Assembly: GCF_009909155.2 (NCBI RefSeq)
Contig: NZ_JAAAPM020000003.1
Location: 1 to 64,000 of the forward strand
From: Flavobacterium undicola
GTDB lineage: Bacteria; Bacteroidota; Bacteroidia; Flavobacteriales; Flavobacteriaceae
Direction of reading: 5' to 3'
Length of the DNA: 64,000 nucleotides
Part shown: one piece after another, positions 19,742 through 28,285 of the stretch
Numbering within the stretch: the stretch's first letter is position 1
Layout: every line of letters begins with the position of its first letter
Made by a program: the position numbers and the translations under genes
Notes under the pieces: model-generated
What the model was told of the DNA's origin: nothing
Databases searched by the model: none
The model's input: only the letters and a program-made list of their open reading frames with translations

Positions 19742-20452
19742 ATGAGCGTAATACAAGATTTTTTACGATACAATCGCCAAGTCATTTTACCTGAAATTGG
19801 CGATGAAGGACAGGAAAAATTAAAAAAATCCAAAGTACTTGTTATAGGAGCAGGTGGCTTAGGCTGTCCTATTTTACAATATATTGCTACTGCTGGTGTC
19901 GGAACAATAGGCATTGTTGATTTTGACACTATCGAAATTCATAATCTTCACCGCCAAATTTTATATACCGAAGACCAACTAGGATTAAGCAAAGCCAATA
20001 CGGCAAAAGCGACTATCGAAAAACTAAATCCGTTAATTAGAGTTTTGGCTTTCGAAGAAAAACTAACCGCTGAAAATGCTTCCAGAATTATTGCTGATTT
20101 TGATATCGTAGTCGATGGCTCGGATAATTTTAGCACAAGATATTTAGTGAATGATACTTGTGTGACTTTAGGAAAACCGCTTGTTTATGGAAGTATTTTA
20201 GGTTTCGAAGGTCAGTTAGCTGTTTTTAATCATCAGGGAAGTAAAAATTTACGTGATTTATTTCCAGAACCACCTAATCCTAAAGATGTGCCTAATTGCA
20301 GTTTTAATGGCGTTTTAGGCACTTTGCCCGGGATGATTGGCACCATGATGGCTCACGAAACCTTGAAATTAATTATCGGTTTACCGAGTTTAAAAAACGA
20401 ATTGGTTTTGTATAAAACTTTGGATTGGAGTTTTGTGAAGTTGAATTTTTAG
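19742..20452 (+). CDS. thiF: ThiS adenylyltransferase (ThiF/MoeB/HesA family)
   Basis: A 236-residue E1-like enzyme that adenylates the ThiS C-terminus. The ATP site VLVIGAGGLGCPILQYIATAGVG, the NLHRQILY arginine loop, and DGSDNFSTRYLVND are intact. The zinc site looks incomplete: only one cysteine remains in the first region (PNCSFNGVLG) and no C-terminal C-x2-C is seen, where ThiF/MoeB proteins normally have two pairs. It is shorter than MoeB and has no rhodanese domain. Position at the end of the thi operon supports ThiF over MoeB. Confidence 0.88.
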   Translation: MSVIQDFLRYNRQVILPEIGDEGQEKLKKSKVLVIGAGGLGCPILQYIATAGVGTIGIVDFDTIEIHNLHRQILYTEDQLGLSKANTAKATIEKLNPLIRVLAFEEKLTAENASRIIADFDIVVDGSDNFSTRYLVNDTCVTLGKPLVYGSILGFEGQLAVFNHQGSKNLRDLFPEPPNPKDVPNCSFNGVLGTLPGMIGTMMAHETLKLIIGLPSLKNELVLYKTLDWSFVKLNF

Positions 20453-20593
20453 CGTTTATATTAAAAAGAAACTCAGATTTAAGAAATTCAAGAAATCTTA
20501 AAAATCCTTTGTGATTCTCTTCATGAACTTTATTATTAAAAATAAAAGCTATTCGGGATTCAATTGTATCTTTATAATTCATAAATATTCACC

Positions 20594-21622
20594 ATGAATT
20601 TATACGATTATATCCATTTTATATTAGATACACCTCTAACAGAAACTGAAGGAATTAATATTGGTACTTCTGTTGAAGGTCATACTATTCAAGGCTTCCA
20701 ATTTGGGAAAGGCATTAAAAACATTAGTCTTATTGCAGGCAATCATGCTGATGAACCTATTGGCCCATTGCTTTTAAAAAAATTAGTTTCCTATTTTTCC
20801 TCCCTTCCGGAAAACCATTTTTTATTGGAAAAATACAGTTGGTGGATTGTCCCTCATACCAATCCTGATGGTGAAAAACAAAACTTAAAATGGTATAACT
20901 ATACCGATACTAAAACTGACTTAGCTCAATATTTACTCCATGTCCAACGAGAATTACCCGGTCGGGATTTAGAATTTGGTTATCCAATAGAAGGAAAAAT
21001 TCCTGCTTTGCGTCCTGAAAACACTGCTGTTTATGATTTTTGGAAAACAGCAAATACTCCTTTTTCTCTACATGCCTCACTCCACGGAATGAAATCAAGT
21101 TATGGTGCTTGGTTTTTAATTGATGAAGCCTGGATTGAAAGAACAAAAAAATTAAGACAAGATTGCAAGGACAAAACGATTGAACTGGGTTATGACTTAT
21201 ATGATTTAGAACGTAAAGGCGAAAAAGGCTTCACACGCATCGATGAAGGTTTTTGTACACGTCCTGATGGTGGAAAAATGCGAGAGCATTTTTTGAATTT
21301 GGATGATTCCAAAACAGCGACACAATTTCATGCGAGTTCAATGGAATCCATTAGAAGTTTGGGAGGCGATTGCTTGACCCTAGTTTCAGAAATGCCTTTG
21401 TTTATTTTTCCAAAAAAAGATAGAAAATTGGTTTGGCCTGATACTTATTTAAACGAATGGAGTGACCAATTTACCAAATGGAAAAACGAATTAATTTCCG
21501 GCAAATTATCTGCCACAGCATTAGAAACTGAAATGAAAGAAAAAAGGGTGCATGCTATGCCTTGGGAAGACCAATTGAAATTACAATGGCAGTTTATAGT
21601 CTCGGGATTAGAAGCTATTTAA
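20594..21622 (+). CDS. M14-family zinc carboxypeptidase-like protein
   Basis: A 342-residue metallopeptidase of the carboxypeptidase A/succinylglutamate desuccinylase clan. The zinc motif H-x2-E is H51-A-D-E54 in AGNHADEPIGP; HTNPDGE and SLHASLHGM carry the arginine-side and third-ligand regions, and TLVSEMPLF near residue 270 may carry the catalytic glutamate. No signal peptide is visible, so it is probably cytoplasmic. Its last 15 bp overlap the convergent aat gene. The substrate is unknown; the preceding spacer separates it from thiF, so membership of the thi operon is doubtful. Confidence 0.82.
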   Translation: MNLYDYIHFILDTPLTETEGINIGTSVEGHTIQGFQFGKGIKNISLIAGNHADEPIGPLLLKKLVSYFSSLPENHFLLEKYSWWIVPHTNPDGEKQNLKWYNYTDTKTDLAQYLLHVQRELPGRDLEFGYPIEGKIPALRPENTAVYDFWKTANTPFSLHASLHGMKSSYGAWFLIDEAWIERTKKLRQDCKDKTIELGYDLYDLERKGEKGFTRIDEGFCTRPDGGKMREHFLNLDDSKTATQFHASSMESIRSLGGDCLTLVSEMPLFIFPKKDRKLVWPDTYLNEWSDQFTKWKNELISGKLSATALETEMKEKRVHAMPWEDQLKLQWQFIVSGLEAI

Positions 21623-22246
21623 AATTGCCATAAATTCATTGCGTTCAATTTCGCGACAACCTAAACTTTCCAGATGGGAATTATAAACCTGACAATCGAG
21701 CAGTTTGTAATTCTCATTTTTTAATTGGTTGACCAAAGCAATAAAAGCGACTTTAGAAGCATTCGAAACCAAAGAAAACATACTTTCACCACAAAAAACA
21801 TGACCTAAATCGATACCATACAATCCGCCTACGAGTTGATCATCCTGCCAAACCTCAACTGATTTAGCAATTCCCAATTCATGAAGACCACAATAAGCCT
21901 CAATCATATCGTTGGTAATCCAAGTTCCGTTTTGACCTTCCCGTTTTATGTTTTGACAATTAAAAATCACATCCCTGAAATTTTGATTGAAAGTCACTTT
22001 GAAAATATTCCTGTTCAAAATATTATGCATGCTTTTAGAAACTACCAATTCCTCTAAAAACAAAACCATCCTTGGATTTGGCGACCACCAGGTAATAGGC
22101 TCTCCATCTTCAAACCAGGGAAAAATGCCGCTATTATAGGCTAATTGCAGGCGCTCAGACGACAAATCACCACCTAACCCAATAATTCCTGAAGAATGGG
22201 CTAAATGAACTGGTGGAAAAAATAAGTCTTGAGATAAATAATACAT
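21608..22246 (-). CDS. aat: Leucyl/phenylalanyl-tRNA--protein transferase
   Basis: A 212-residue Aat enzyme, which adds Leu or Phe from aminoacyl-tRNA to proteins starting with Lys or Arg and marks them for ClpAP through the N-end rule. The family core is clear: GLIGLGGDLS-like IGLGGDLSSERLQLAYNSGIFPWF, WWSPNPRMVL, HELGIAKSVEVW, LVGGLYGI, FCGESMFS and LLDCQVYNSHLESLG. It overlaps the M14 peptidase gene tail to tail by 15 bp. Confidence 0.97.
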   Translation of the reverse strand: MYYLSQDLFFPPVHLAHSSGIIGLGGDLSSERLQLAYNSGIFPWFEDGEPITWWSPNPRMVLFLEELVVSKSMHNILNRNIFKVTFNQNFRDVIFNCQNIKREGQNGTWITNDMIEAYCGLHELGIAKSVEVWQDDQLVGGLYGIDLGHVFCGESMFSLVSNASKVAFIALVNQLKNENYKLLDCQVYNSHLESLGCREIERNEFMAILNSF

Positions 22247-22311
22247 GTTTAAATTTCAAAAATCAATAACAATTTCAAAAACAAAAAAGCCAGAAATTCA
22301 AGTAAACTCAA

Positions 22312-22339
22312 ACTTCTGACTTCTAACTTCTAACTTCTT
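22312..22339. repeat. Short 7-bp array (ACTTCTA units)
   Basis: Four in-phase units: acttctg, acttcta, acttcta, acttctt, ending just past the DUF3127 gene on the minus strand. Two more copies of the same word occur near 13244-13260. Confidence 0.75.
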
Positions 22340-22345
22340 TATTTT

Positions 22346-22714
22346 TTAGAAAGGCAAATCGTCTGGCTCATCTTCGTTTAAATTTGTAGCTGGTGCAAAT
22401 GCTGGAGCAGCTGGCATAGGCGCAGAAGCTGGAGCGTCAGCAACCATTTTTTCGATTCTCCAACCTTGGATACTGTTAAAATATCTTGTTTCTCCTTGTG
22501 GATTTACCCACTCTCTTCCTCTTAAATTGATAGAAACTTTAACTGATTCACCAACACTATAATTGTTTAATAAATCACATTTGTCTTGTGCAAACTCAAC
22601 CAATATATGTTGAGGATATTGTTCCTCTGTAGTAACAACTAATTCTCTTTTTCTAAATGATGCACTAACTTGTTGCTCTGGATTAACAACTTTGATTTTC
22701 CCTGTAACTTCCAT
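22346..22714 (-). CDS. DUF3127-domain protein
   Basis: A 122-residue protein of the DUF3127 family, common in Bacteroidota. The domain fills residues 1-92 (MEVTGKIKVV, FRKRELVVTTEEQYPQ, VEFAQDKCDLLN, GRGREW-like LRGREWVNPQGETRYFNSIQGWRIEK). A linker rich in Ala and Pro ends in DEDEPDDLPF-like EDEPDDLPF. The acidic, Pro-Phe tip resembles the SSB C-terminal tip and the overall barrel-like sequence suggests an OB-fold single-strand binding role, but that is inference. It has its own promoter. Confidence 0.9.
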   Translation of the reverse strand: MEVTGKIKVVNPEQQVSASFRKRELVVTTEEQYPQHILVEFAQDKCDLLNNYSVGESVKVSINLRGREWVNPQGETRYFNSIQGWRIEKMVADAPASAPMPAAPAFAPATNLNEDEPDDLPF

Positions 22715-22841
22715 CTTCGTTATTTTAATTGTTATTTGATTATTATTATTTCAAAACACTTCTATATCAGAAGCATATCATTTTCATTGAAGCCTTTTAA
22801 CTTAGAAAGTAAAACTCTTTTACAGAAAAATATTGAATATA

Positions 22842-22849
22842 CAAATATA
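22842..22849 (-). promoter_or_regulatory. -7 box of the DUF3127 gene
   Basis: Minus strand reads TATATTTG, an exact TAnnTTTG match, about 125 bp before the start codon. The spacer 22715-23034 (320 bp) between divergent genes otherwise holds nothing recognisable. Confidence 0.55.
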
Positions 22850-23034
22850 GTAACTTCTTCTATCTGACAATAACGTTTGTTTTACAATTTCAGATTTAAT
22901 TTTTAATTCTTGTCGAACCAGAGAGTTTCGCACTAATCAAAATTGTTTTAGCATTACGAATTAGCACTGAAACTTAAAAAAACTAAAATAATACTACTAA
23001 TATTTCGTTATATTTATGGTTCTAAATATCGTTT

Positions 23035-24180
23035 ATGCAATTTTCGGACAAAAGAAATACTGGAAGATGGATTCTTATTTTTGCTTCTTTTTTTATCATT
23101 TCCCTGATACTTTGGAATACCTATACTTTTTTTCAGATTTTCAAAAACGAAGAACGTCTAAAGATGAACCTTTTGGCCAAAGCCCAAAAAACCCTCATCA
23201 ATGCCGATGAAAATACCGATGTTGAACTTCCGCTTCAAATTTTCAACAACAACACCTCTATTCCTGTTATTCTTACTGAAAAAGACAGTATCATCAATAC
23301 CATCAACATTGACGAAGCCATAGTAAAAGATAAAACGAAAGCTATGGATTTTTTATCCCGCTTGAAGAAAGAAAACGACCCTATTATTATTGAATATGCG
23401 CCTAATAAGTTCCAAAAATGGTATTATGGAAATTCGGCTTTACTGAACAAACTGAAATATTATCCCATCGCCTTATTGTTAATTATAGTCTTATTTTCGG
23501 CATTGATTTACTATTTCTATCGAAGTACAAAAATTGCAACTCAAAACAAACTTTGGGCGGGAATGGCCAAAGAAACTGCGCACCAAATAGGCACGCCTCT
23601 TTCTTCATTAATTGGTTGGGTAGAAATTTTAAAAACCGAAAATATTGATGAAAGCACTACTATCGAAATCGAAAAAGATATAGATCGGTTGCAAACTATT
23701 ACCGATCGTTTTTCTAAAATTGGTTCGGAACCCATTTTAGAAAAAATCAACATTATTGAAGAAACTTTACAAACCTACAATTACCTTCAATCTCGATTTT
23801 CTAAACAAATTGAATTCTCTTTTGAGAGTCCAAATTCGGAAATTTACACGATGCTTAACCCTACCTTACATAGCTGGACTATAGAAAACCTGATTAAAAA
23901 TGCCATTGATGCGATGAAAGGAAAAGGAAAAATTGTTGTTTCTATAGAGGAAGATGCTCTTTATGTACGGATAAATGTTGTTGATAGCGGAATTGGAATT
24001 CCAAAAAATCAATTCAAAACAGTCTTCGAACCAGGATTTACCACTAAAAAAAGAGGTTGGGGGCTAGGACTTTCTTTAACCAAACGAATTGTGAAGGAAT
24101 ACCACAAAGGCAGCATCAAAGTCTTGCAATCCGAAATTGGTAAAGGCACCACTATGCAAGTCAAATACAGCAAAATCTAA
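23035..24180 (+). CDS. Sensor histidine kinase
   Basis: A 381-residue membrane kinase. TM1 is at about 12-34 and TM2 at about 140-160, bracketing a 100-residue periplasmic sensor. The dimerization helix carries H183 in KETAHQIGTPLSSLIGW; the ATP lid has LIKNAIDAM, VDSGIGIP and GWGLGLSL. No response regulator gene is adjacent, so its partner is elsewhere. It ends with a 4-bp overlap into the convergent transglutaminase-like gene. The signal is unknown. Confidence 0.93.
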   Translation: MQFSDKRNTGRWILIFASFFIISLILWNTYTFFQIFKNEERLKMNLLAKAQKTLINADENTDVELPLQIFNNNTSIPVILTEKDSIINTINIDEAIVKDKTKAMDFLSRLKKENDPIIIEYAPNKFQKWYYGNSALLNKLKYYPIALLLIIVLFSALIYYFYRSTKIATQNKLWAGMAKETAHQIGTPLSSLIGWVEILKTENIDESTTIEIEKDIDRLQTITDRFSKIGSEPILEKINIIEETLQTYNYLQSRFSKQIEFSFESPNSEIYTMLNPTLHSWTIENLIKNAIDAMKGKGKIVVSIEEDALYVRINVVDSGIGIPKNQFKTVFEPGFTTKKRGWGLGLSLTKRIVKEYHKGSIKVLQSEIGKGTTMQVKYSKI

Positions 24181-25370
24181 TTATGTACCACTTTAGGTCT
24201 TTGTACCACCTTATAAAACATCGTTTTTCTAACTAAAGCTGGTTTGGTCAAATACAAATTTACAAATTGCAAATGTTCTTCGGCTCTCTCTAAAGTTTGA
24301 GAAATTGCTTTTTTTAAATTTTCAACACTAGGCTTATTAGCACTACTCACCTCTTTTTCAAAATCAGAAAGAGTCTTTTGGCATATAATTAAACTATCTA
24401 TAGGTTCTTGTATCTTTCTTTTTATTTCCTGATCTGGGACTATGGGTTGAAATTGCTTGTTCCTAAAATGAATAAAATCGTTTAACTGACTATTCGCCTT
24501 ATTGAATTGATTTATAATTTCAGTGTATTTATTTCCTTTTTCTCTTTCATTTTCATTTCTCCAAGCCGTTTTTGCATGTACAAAAGCCTGAGAAATATGC
24601 TGATTTCTCATTCCTCCTTTTTCAATTCGCTGAGAAACTTCTAAAAGCTGCTCTACTTTAGGCAAACTATCTAATCTTGCTATTTCTTTCACAAAATCAA
24701 ATTTTTGTTTTGATTCATCTCCCGCGTAAACGCCATCCATAAATTCCTGATTGGTAATTGGATATTCTCTAAGCTGCCACAAATAATCAAATGGCATGTG
24801 GGTATTTATCATTAGCTCAGGATCTACTTTAAAATGTTTATCATCTAGTCTTCGTGTAAAAATCCCGTTAACAACATATCCCGAACCCCAAGTTGGGTCA
24901 AACAAATACCATTTATTATCAATTCTGGCAGCATTCCATGAATGAGACAGATTATCCACTTTTACCTTATTCCATTTTGTATATCCATTTACCACTACCG
25001 ATTTTATTCCTACTACAGTAGCTAATTGATTAAAAATATTGGAATAATCAAAACAATTCCCTTTTTGAGCTTTAAAGGCTCTTGTAATTCTATCTTGAAG
25101 CGATTCGTCAAATTTAACCTCAAACATATTGTCAGCATCATAGCTAATACTATTGGCTGTCCAATAAAAAACAGCACGAACTCTCTCTGATTCTGTTTGA
25201 AAATTACTTTTAATATAATTACCAATACTATCCATAGACTGATTATATTCAGCTGGCATTTTATCCATCTTAGTATCAACCAAATCGTAATTTTTTTGGA
25301 TTTTTTGTTTTTTTTGTGCCAAAACAAAAAAGGAACAAAGACAAGAAAGCAATAAAAGGGTATGTCTCAT
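24177..25370 (-). CDS. Secreted transglutaminase-like protein (copy 1)
   Basis: A 397-residue exported protein with signal peptide 1-18 (ending FVLAQ). The transglutaminase-core region holds the expected triad: Cys in KGNCFDYSNIFNQLA, His in LSHSWNAARI and Asp in YLFDPTWGSGY. The C-terminal 150 residues are a charged helical region. Many such bacterial proteins are cysteine proteases or isopeptide enzymes acting on periplasmic or cell-wall targets; the substrate is not known here. It is a paralog of the gene at 25513-26685, in the same orientation with a 142-bp gap. Confidence 0.88.
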   Translation of the reverse strand: MRHTLLLLSCLCSFFVLAQKKQKIQKNYDLVDTKMDKMPAEYNQSMDSIGNYIKSNFQTESERVRAVFYWTANSISYDADNMFEVKFDESLQDRITRAFKAQKGNCFDYSNIFNQLATVVGIKSVVVNGYTKWNKVKVDNLSHSWNAARIDNKWYLFDPTWGSGYVVNGIFTRRLDDKHFKVDPELMINTHMPFDYLWQLREYPITNQEFMDGVYAGDESKQKFDFVKEIARLDSLPKVEQLLEVSQRIEKGGMRNQHISQAFVHAKTAWRNENEREKGNKYTEIINQFNKANSQLNDFIHFRNKQFQPIVPDQEIKRKIQEPIDSLIICQKTLSDFEKEVSSANKPSVENLKKAISQTLERAEEHLQFVNLYLTKPALVRKTMFYKVVQRPKVVHN

Positions 25371-25512
25371 AACACTTGATAAATAATGGTTGGTTTAGAA
25401 GATCAAATATATAAAATCAAGCTCACAAATTGTAAGAAATTCAACCTTGATTTATTCTCTAATCGGAAATTAGAAATGGAACAACTATGTAAATGAGTTT
25501 TAAAAAAGTTTT

Positions 25513-26685
25513 TTAGTTTAATGGTACTCCAAACCAAGATACTTTCGAGAACATTGTTTTTCTGATTAACTTAGATTTACTCAAATAATCTTTCACAAAT
25601 AAAGCATGTTCATCTGCTTGGACCAAAGCTTCTGCAATCGTCTTTTTTATCGAAATTAAATTTGATTTATCTTCACTGCCCACCATTCCAAGATTAAAAA
25701 TATCTTTTTGGCATTTTGCCAATTTCTCTCTTGGAGTTTGAATCATTTTATTAATTACTTCGTCCGAAAAAGTAGGTTTGAATTTTTTATTTCGATACAT
25801 TATAAAATCATTCAACAGCACCACCGCTTCATTGAGTTCCGCTACAATAGTATTCAATTTCTCAATATTGGCATTTTGCATTAAATTATTCCACTGTTTC
25901 TTTTTAATGTTATAATCCTCTAAAATCATAGCATTTTTCAAACCGTTTTTTTCTATTCGTCCAGCCGACTCAAACAACTGATCGTTTTCTGATATATTAT
26001 AATAAAGAACGATCTCTTTCTCAAAATCAAAATATTTTTTAGTTTTATCCAATTGCGTTTTCCCTCCATAAAACTCCCCATTTGTAACAGGATAATTCAA
26101 GAATTGCCACAAATAATCAAACGGCATATGCGAGGCTATTATTTTAGAAGGTTCTACTTTAAAATAAGCACTGTTCAACTTCTTTATAAACTTTCCATTG
26201 GTTATACCTCCAGCTCCCCAAGTAGGATCAAACACAAACCATTTATTTTCAATTTTAGCCGCACACCAAGCATGGGCTAGATTATCTACCTTTCCATTCT
26301 GTTTTGTATACCCTTCAATTACTCGACATTTAATTCCAATTTTATTTGAAATATCATTAAAAACTTCAGCATAATGAATACAAACTCCTTTCTTAGATTT
26401 TAATGTATTTTCTATTTTTTCTTGAACAGTTTCCAATTGATTTGGCGAAAACATATTTGACACATCATAACTGATGTTAGTAGCCGTCCAATAGAAAACC
26501 GCTCGAATTTTTTCGGTATCCGTTTTAAAATTATCCGTTATGAATTTTGCGATTCCAGTTGTTGAATTTCTCAATTCAACAGGAATTTTGGAAATCTTAT
26601 TATCAATATCTGTATAAACCGTTTTAGTTTGAGCAACACTTAAAACAGATAAAAACAAGAATATAAAAGAAACAAATTTTCTCAT
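25513..26685 (-). CDS. Secreted transglutaminase-like protein (copy 2)
   Basis: A 390-residue paralog of the downstream gene. Signal peptide 1-18 (LSVLSVAQ). The triad is kept: Cys in KGVCIHYAEVFNDIS, His in LAHAWCAAKI, Asp in FVFDPTWGAGG. Shared blocks include ASHMPFDYLWQ, the YPVTNGEF/YPITNQEF stretch and the C-terminal LIRKTMFSKV. The two copies have diverged strongly outside the core, so the duplication is old. Confidence 0.88.
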   Translation of the reverse strand: MRKFVSFIFLFLSVLSVAQTKTVYTDIDNKISKIPVELRNSTTGIAKFITDNFKTDTEKIRAVFYWTATNISYDVSNMFSPNQLETVQEKIENTLKSKKGVCIHYAEVFNDISNKIGIKCRVIEGYTKQNGKVDNLAHAWCAAKIENKWFVFDPTWGAGGITNGKFIKKLNSAYFKVEPSKIIASHMPFDYLWQFLNYPVTNGEFYGGKTQLDKTKKYFDFEKEIVLYYNISENDQLFESAGRIEKNGLKNAMILEDYNIKKKQWNNLMQNANIEKLNTIVAELNEAVVLLNDFIMYRNKKFKPTFSDEVINKMIQTPREKLAKCQKDIFNLGMVGSEDKSNLISIKKTIAEALVQADEHALFVKDYLSKSKLIRKTMFSKVSWFGVPLN

Positions 26686-26704
26686 ATTGGTTCAGTTTTT
26701 ATAT

Positions 26705-26735
26705 AAAAAAAAACACGAACAAATTCGTGCTTTTA
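26705..26735 (-). terminator. Terminator after the HIT gene
   Basis: On the minus strand CACGAA and TTCGTG (26714-26719 with 26724-26729) form a stem followed by nine T. It separates the greA-HIT unit from the transglutaminase genes. Confidence 0.75.
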
Positions 26736-26754
26736 TTTTATGAGATTTAATAGA

Positions 26755-27144
26755 TTATAAATTAGCTCTAATTTCCTGAGCTAAATTTTCAAATTCTTCT
26801 TTGCTTAAAGCTACTTTTTTCTGAAAACGAATATCATCCATCTTATTTAATGGAATCAAATGAACATGAGCATGTGGAACTTCAATACCAATGACTGATA
26901 CTGCAATTCGATTGCAAGGAATTGTTTTTTCTAAAGCAATCGCCACTTTTCTCGAAAATTGCATCAATCCCAAATAATGGGCTTCATCCATATCAAAAAG
27001 CTTATCAACTTCTAATTTTGGAACGCACAAAGTGTGTCCTTTTGCATTAGGATTAATATCTAAAAAAGCGAAATAATTATCATCTTCAGCAATCTTATAA
27101 CATGGGATCTCTCCGTTTACTATTTTGGTGAATATCGAACTCAT
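26755..27144 (-). CDS. HIT-family nucleotide hydrolase/transferase
   Basis: A 129-residue HINT-like protein. The histidine triad is intact in PHAHVHLIPL near residue 97, and the N-terminal SIFTKIVNGEIPCYKIAEDD and NPNAKGHTLCVPK blocks are typical. Family members hydrolyse nucleoside phosphoramidates or dinucleoside polyphosphates. It lies 24 bp after greA on the same strand and is probably co-transcribed with it. Confidence 0.95.
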   Translation of the reverse strand: MSSIFTKIVNGEIPCYKIAEDDNYFAFLDINPNAKGHTLCVPKLEVDKLFDMDEAHYLGLMQFSRKVAIALEKTIPCNRIAVSVIGIEVPHAHVHLIPLNKMDDIRFQKKVALSKEEFENLAQEIRANL

Positions 27145-27168
27145 ATTTAAAGCTTTTAAATTATTAAA

Positions 27169-27645
27169 CTAGTCTCTTGAAATTTCTAAAATTTCAAATT
27201 TCAACACACCATTAGGCACATTAATTTCGGCAACTTCACCTATTGATTTTCCTAATAATCCTTTTCCAATTGGAGAAGTAACAGATATTTTTCCTGTTTT
27301 CAAATCGGCTTCACTTTCAGCAACTAATGTATATTTCATTTCCATACCATTGGCCTGATTCTTAATTTTCACATTAGACAACACCAACACTTTAGACAAA
27401 TCCAAATGTGTTTCATCAATAAGACGGGCATTAGCATGAACTTCTTCCAGTTTGGCAATTCTCATTTCTAACATTCCTTGTGCCTCTTTGGCCGCATCGT
27501 ATTCTGCATTTTCAGACAAATCTCCTTTATCTCTTGCTTCGGCTATATCTTGAGATGCTTTTGGACGCATCACACTTTTCAAATAATCTAATTCTTCTCT
27601 TAATTTCTTTAATCCTTCTGCGGTATAATAAGATACTGTACTCAT
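27169..27645 (-). CDS. greA: Transcription elongation factor GreA
   Basis: A 158-residue GreA that rescues backtracked RNA polymerase by stimulating transcript cleavage. The N-terminal coiled coil ends in the acidic tip (EARDKGDLSENAEYDAAKEAQ, with the D and E needed for cleavage), and the C-terminal FKBP-like domain has SPIGKGLLGKSIGE. The leader contains a terminator-like hairpin, see 27669-27693. It is followed by the HIT gene. Confidence 0.97.
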   Translation of the reverse strand: MSTVSYYTAEGLKKLREELDYLKSVMRPKASQDIAEARDKGDLSENAEYDAAKEAQGMLEMRIAKLEEVHANARLIDETHLDLSKVLVLSNVKIKNQANGMEMKYTLVAESEADLKTGKISVTSPIGKGLLGKSIGEVAEINVPNGVLKFEILEISRD

Positions 27646-27668
27646 AACTTCATCATTTTATAAAATAG

Positions 27669-27708
27669 AAAAAATCCCATCGGAACGGGATTTCTTTCCA
27701 CAAAGATA
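27669..27708 (-). promoter_or_regulatory. greA promoter box and terminator-like leader hairpin
   Basis: The minus strand has the -7 box TATCTTTG (27701-27708). About ten bases later AAATCCC (27687-27693 on the map) pairs with GGGATTT (27672-27678), and a six-T run follows. A transcript starting near 27695 would thus meet an intrinsic-terminator structure within about 35 nt, before the greA start at 27645. No minus-strand gene upstream needs this terminator. Confidence 0.6.
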
Positions 27709-27807
27709 ATATATTTTTTTATAGTCTATAATTATATGTTAACCATATAATATTTCAAATGTAAATAAATTAAATTTGTTTCACTAATACTTTCACTAAT
27801 TAAAAAC

Positions 27808-28227
27808 ATGAAAAAATTTATCCCGCTTTTCCTGATTAGCCTTTTATTTTTATCTTGTTCTGACAATGGCTTTAATAATAAAAACCCATACATACCTAAC
27901 TATAATTTCTCAGTAACTTTCGATATGAATTACCCAGCCTATTCCAATCTGAAATTTGTGAGCAATGCAATTTATTATTCAGGTCCTGATGTAGGTCCAA
28001 AAGGAATTTATGTATTCAACACGGGAAGCGGCTACAATGCTTTTGATGCAGCCTGTCCTAACCAAGCGCTCAGTAGTTGTTCCACCTTAACACTCAATGG
28101 CATTAATCTGGTTTGCCCTTGTGACAATCAAGAATACAGTTTGTTTTCGGGACAAGGAAAATTACAATATCCGTTAAAACAATATCGCGTAGAAGTTATA
28201 GGGAATATACTCCGAGTATATAATTAA
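27808..28227 (+). CDS. Rieske-like lipoprotein lacking the histidine ligands
   Basis: A 139-residue lipoprotein; the lipobox is LFLSC with Cys at 17. Residues 85-139 resemble the small domain of Rieske [2Fe-2S] proteins: a first C-P-x at DAACPNQ and a second at VCPCDNQEYSLFSGQG, then a YPLKQYRVEV strand. Standard Rieske motifs are C-x-H and C-x2-H; here Asn replaces the first His and Asp the second, with an extra Cys in CPCD. It may therefore bind a different metal site or none. It is monocistronic and ends at a perfect palindromic terminator. Confidence 0.7.
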   Translation: MKKFIPLFLISLLFLSCSDNGFNNKNPYIPNYNFSVTFDMNYPAYSNLKFVSNAIYYSGPDVGPKGIYVFNTGSGYNAFDAACPNQALSSCSTLTLNGINLVCPCDNQEYSLFSGQGKLQYPLKQYRVEVIGNILRVYN

Positions 28228-28230
28228 ATT

Positions 28231-28266
28231 AAAAAGCCTGAAAATTTTAAAATTTTCAGGCTTTTT
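28231..28266. terminator. Bidirectional terminator, perfect palindrome
   Basis: Positions 28231-28248 and 28249-28266 are exact inverted copies (arm AAAAAGCCTGAAAATTTT). It lies between the convergent lipoprotein and TonB receptor genes and is flanked by A and T runs, so it can end both transcripts. Confidence 0.9.
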
Positions 28267-28285
28267 AAATCTATAAAATTCGGTA

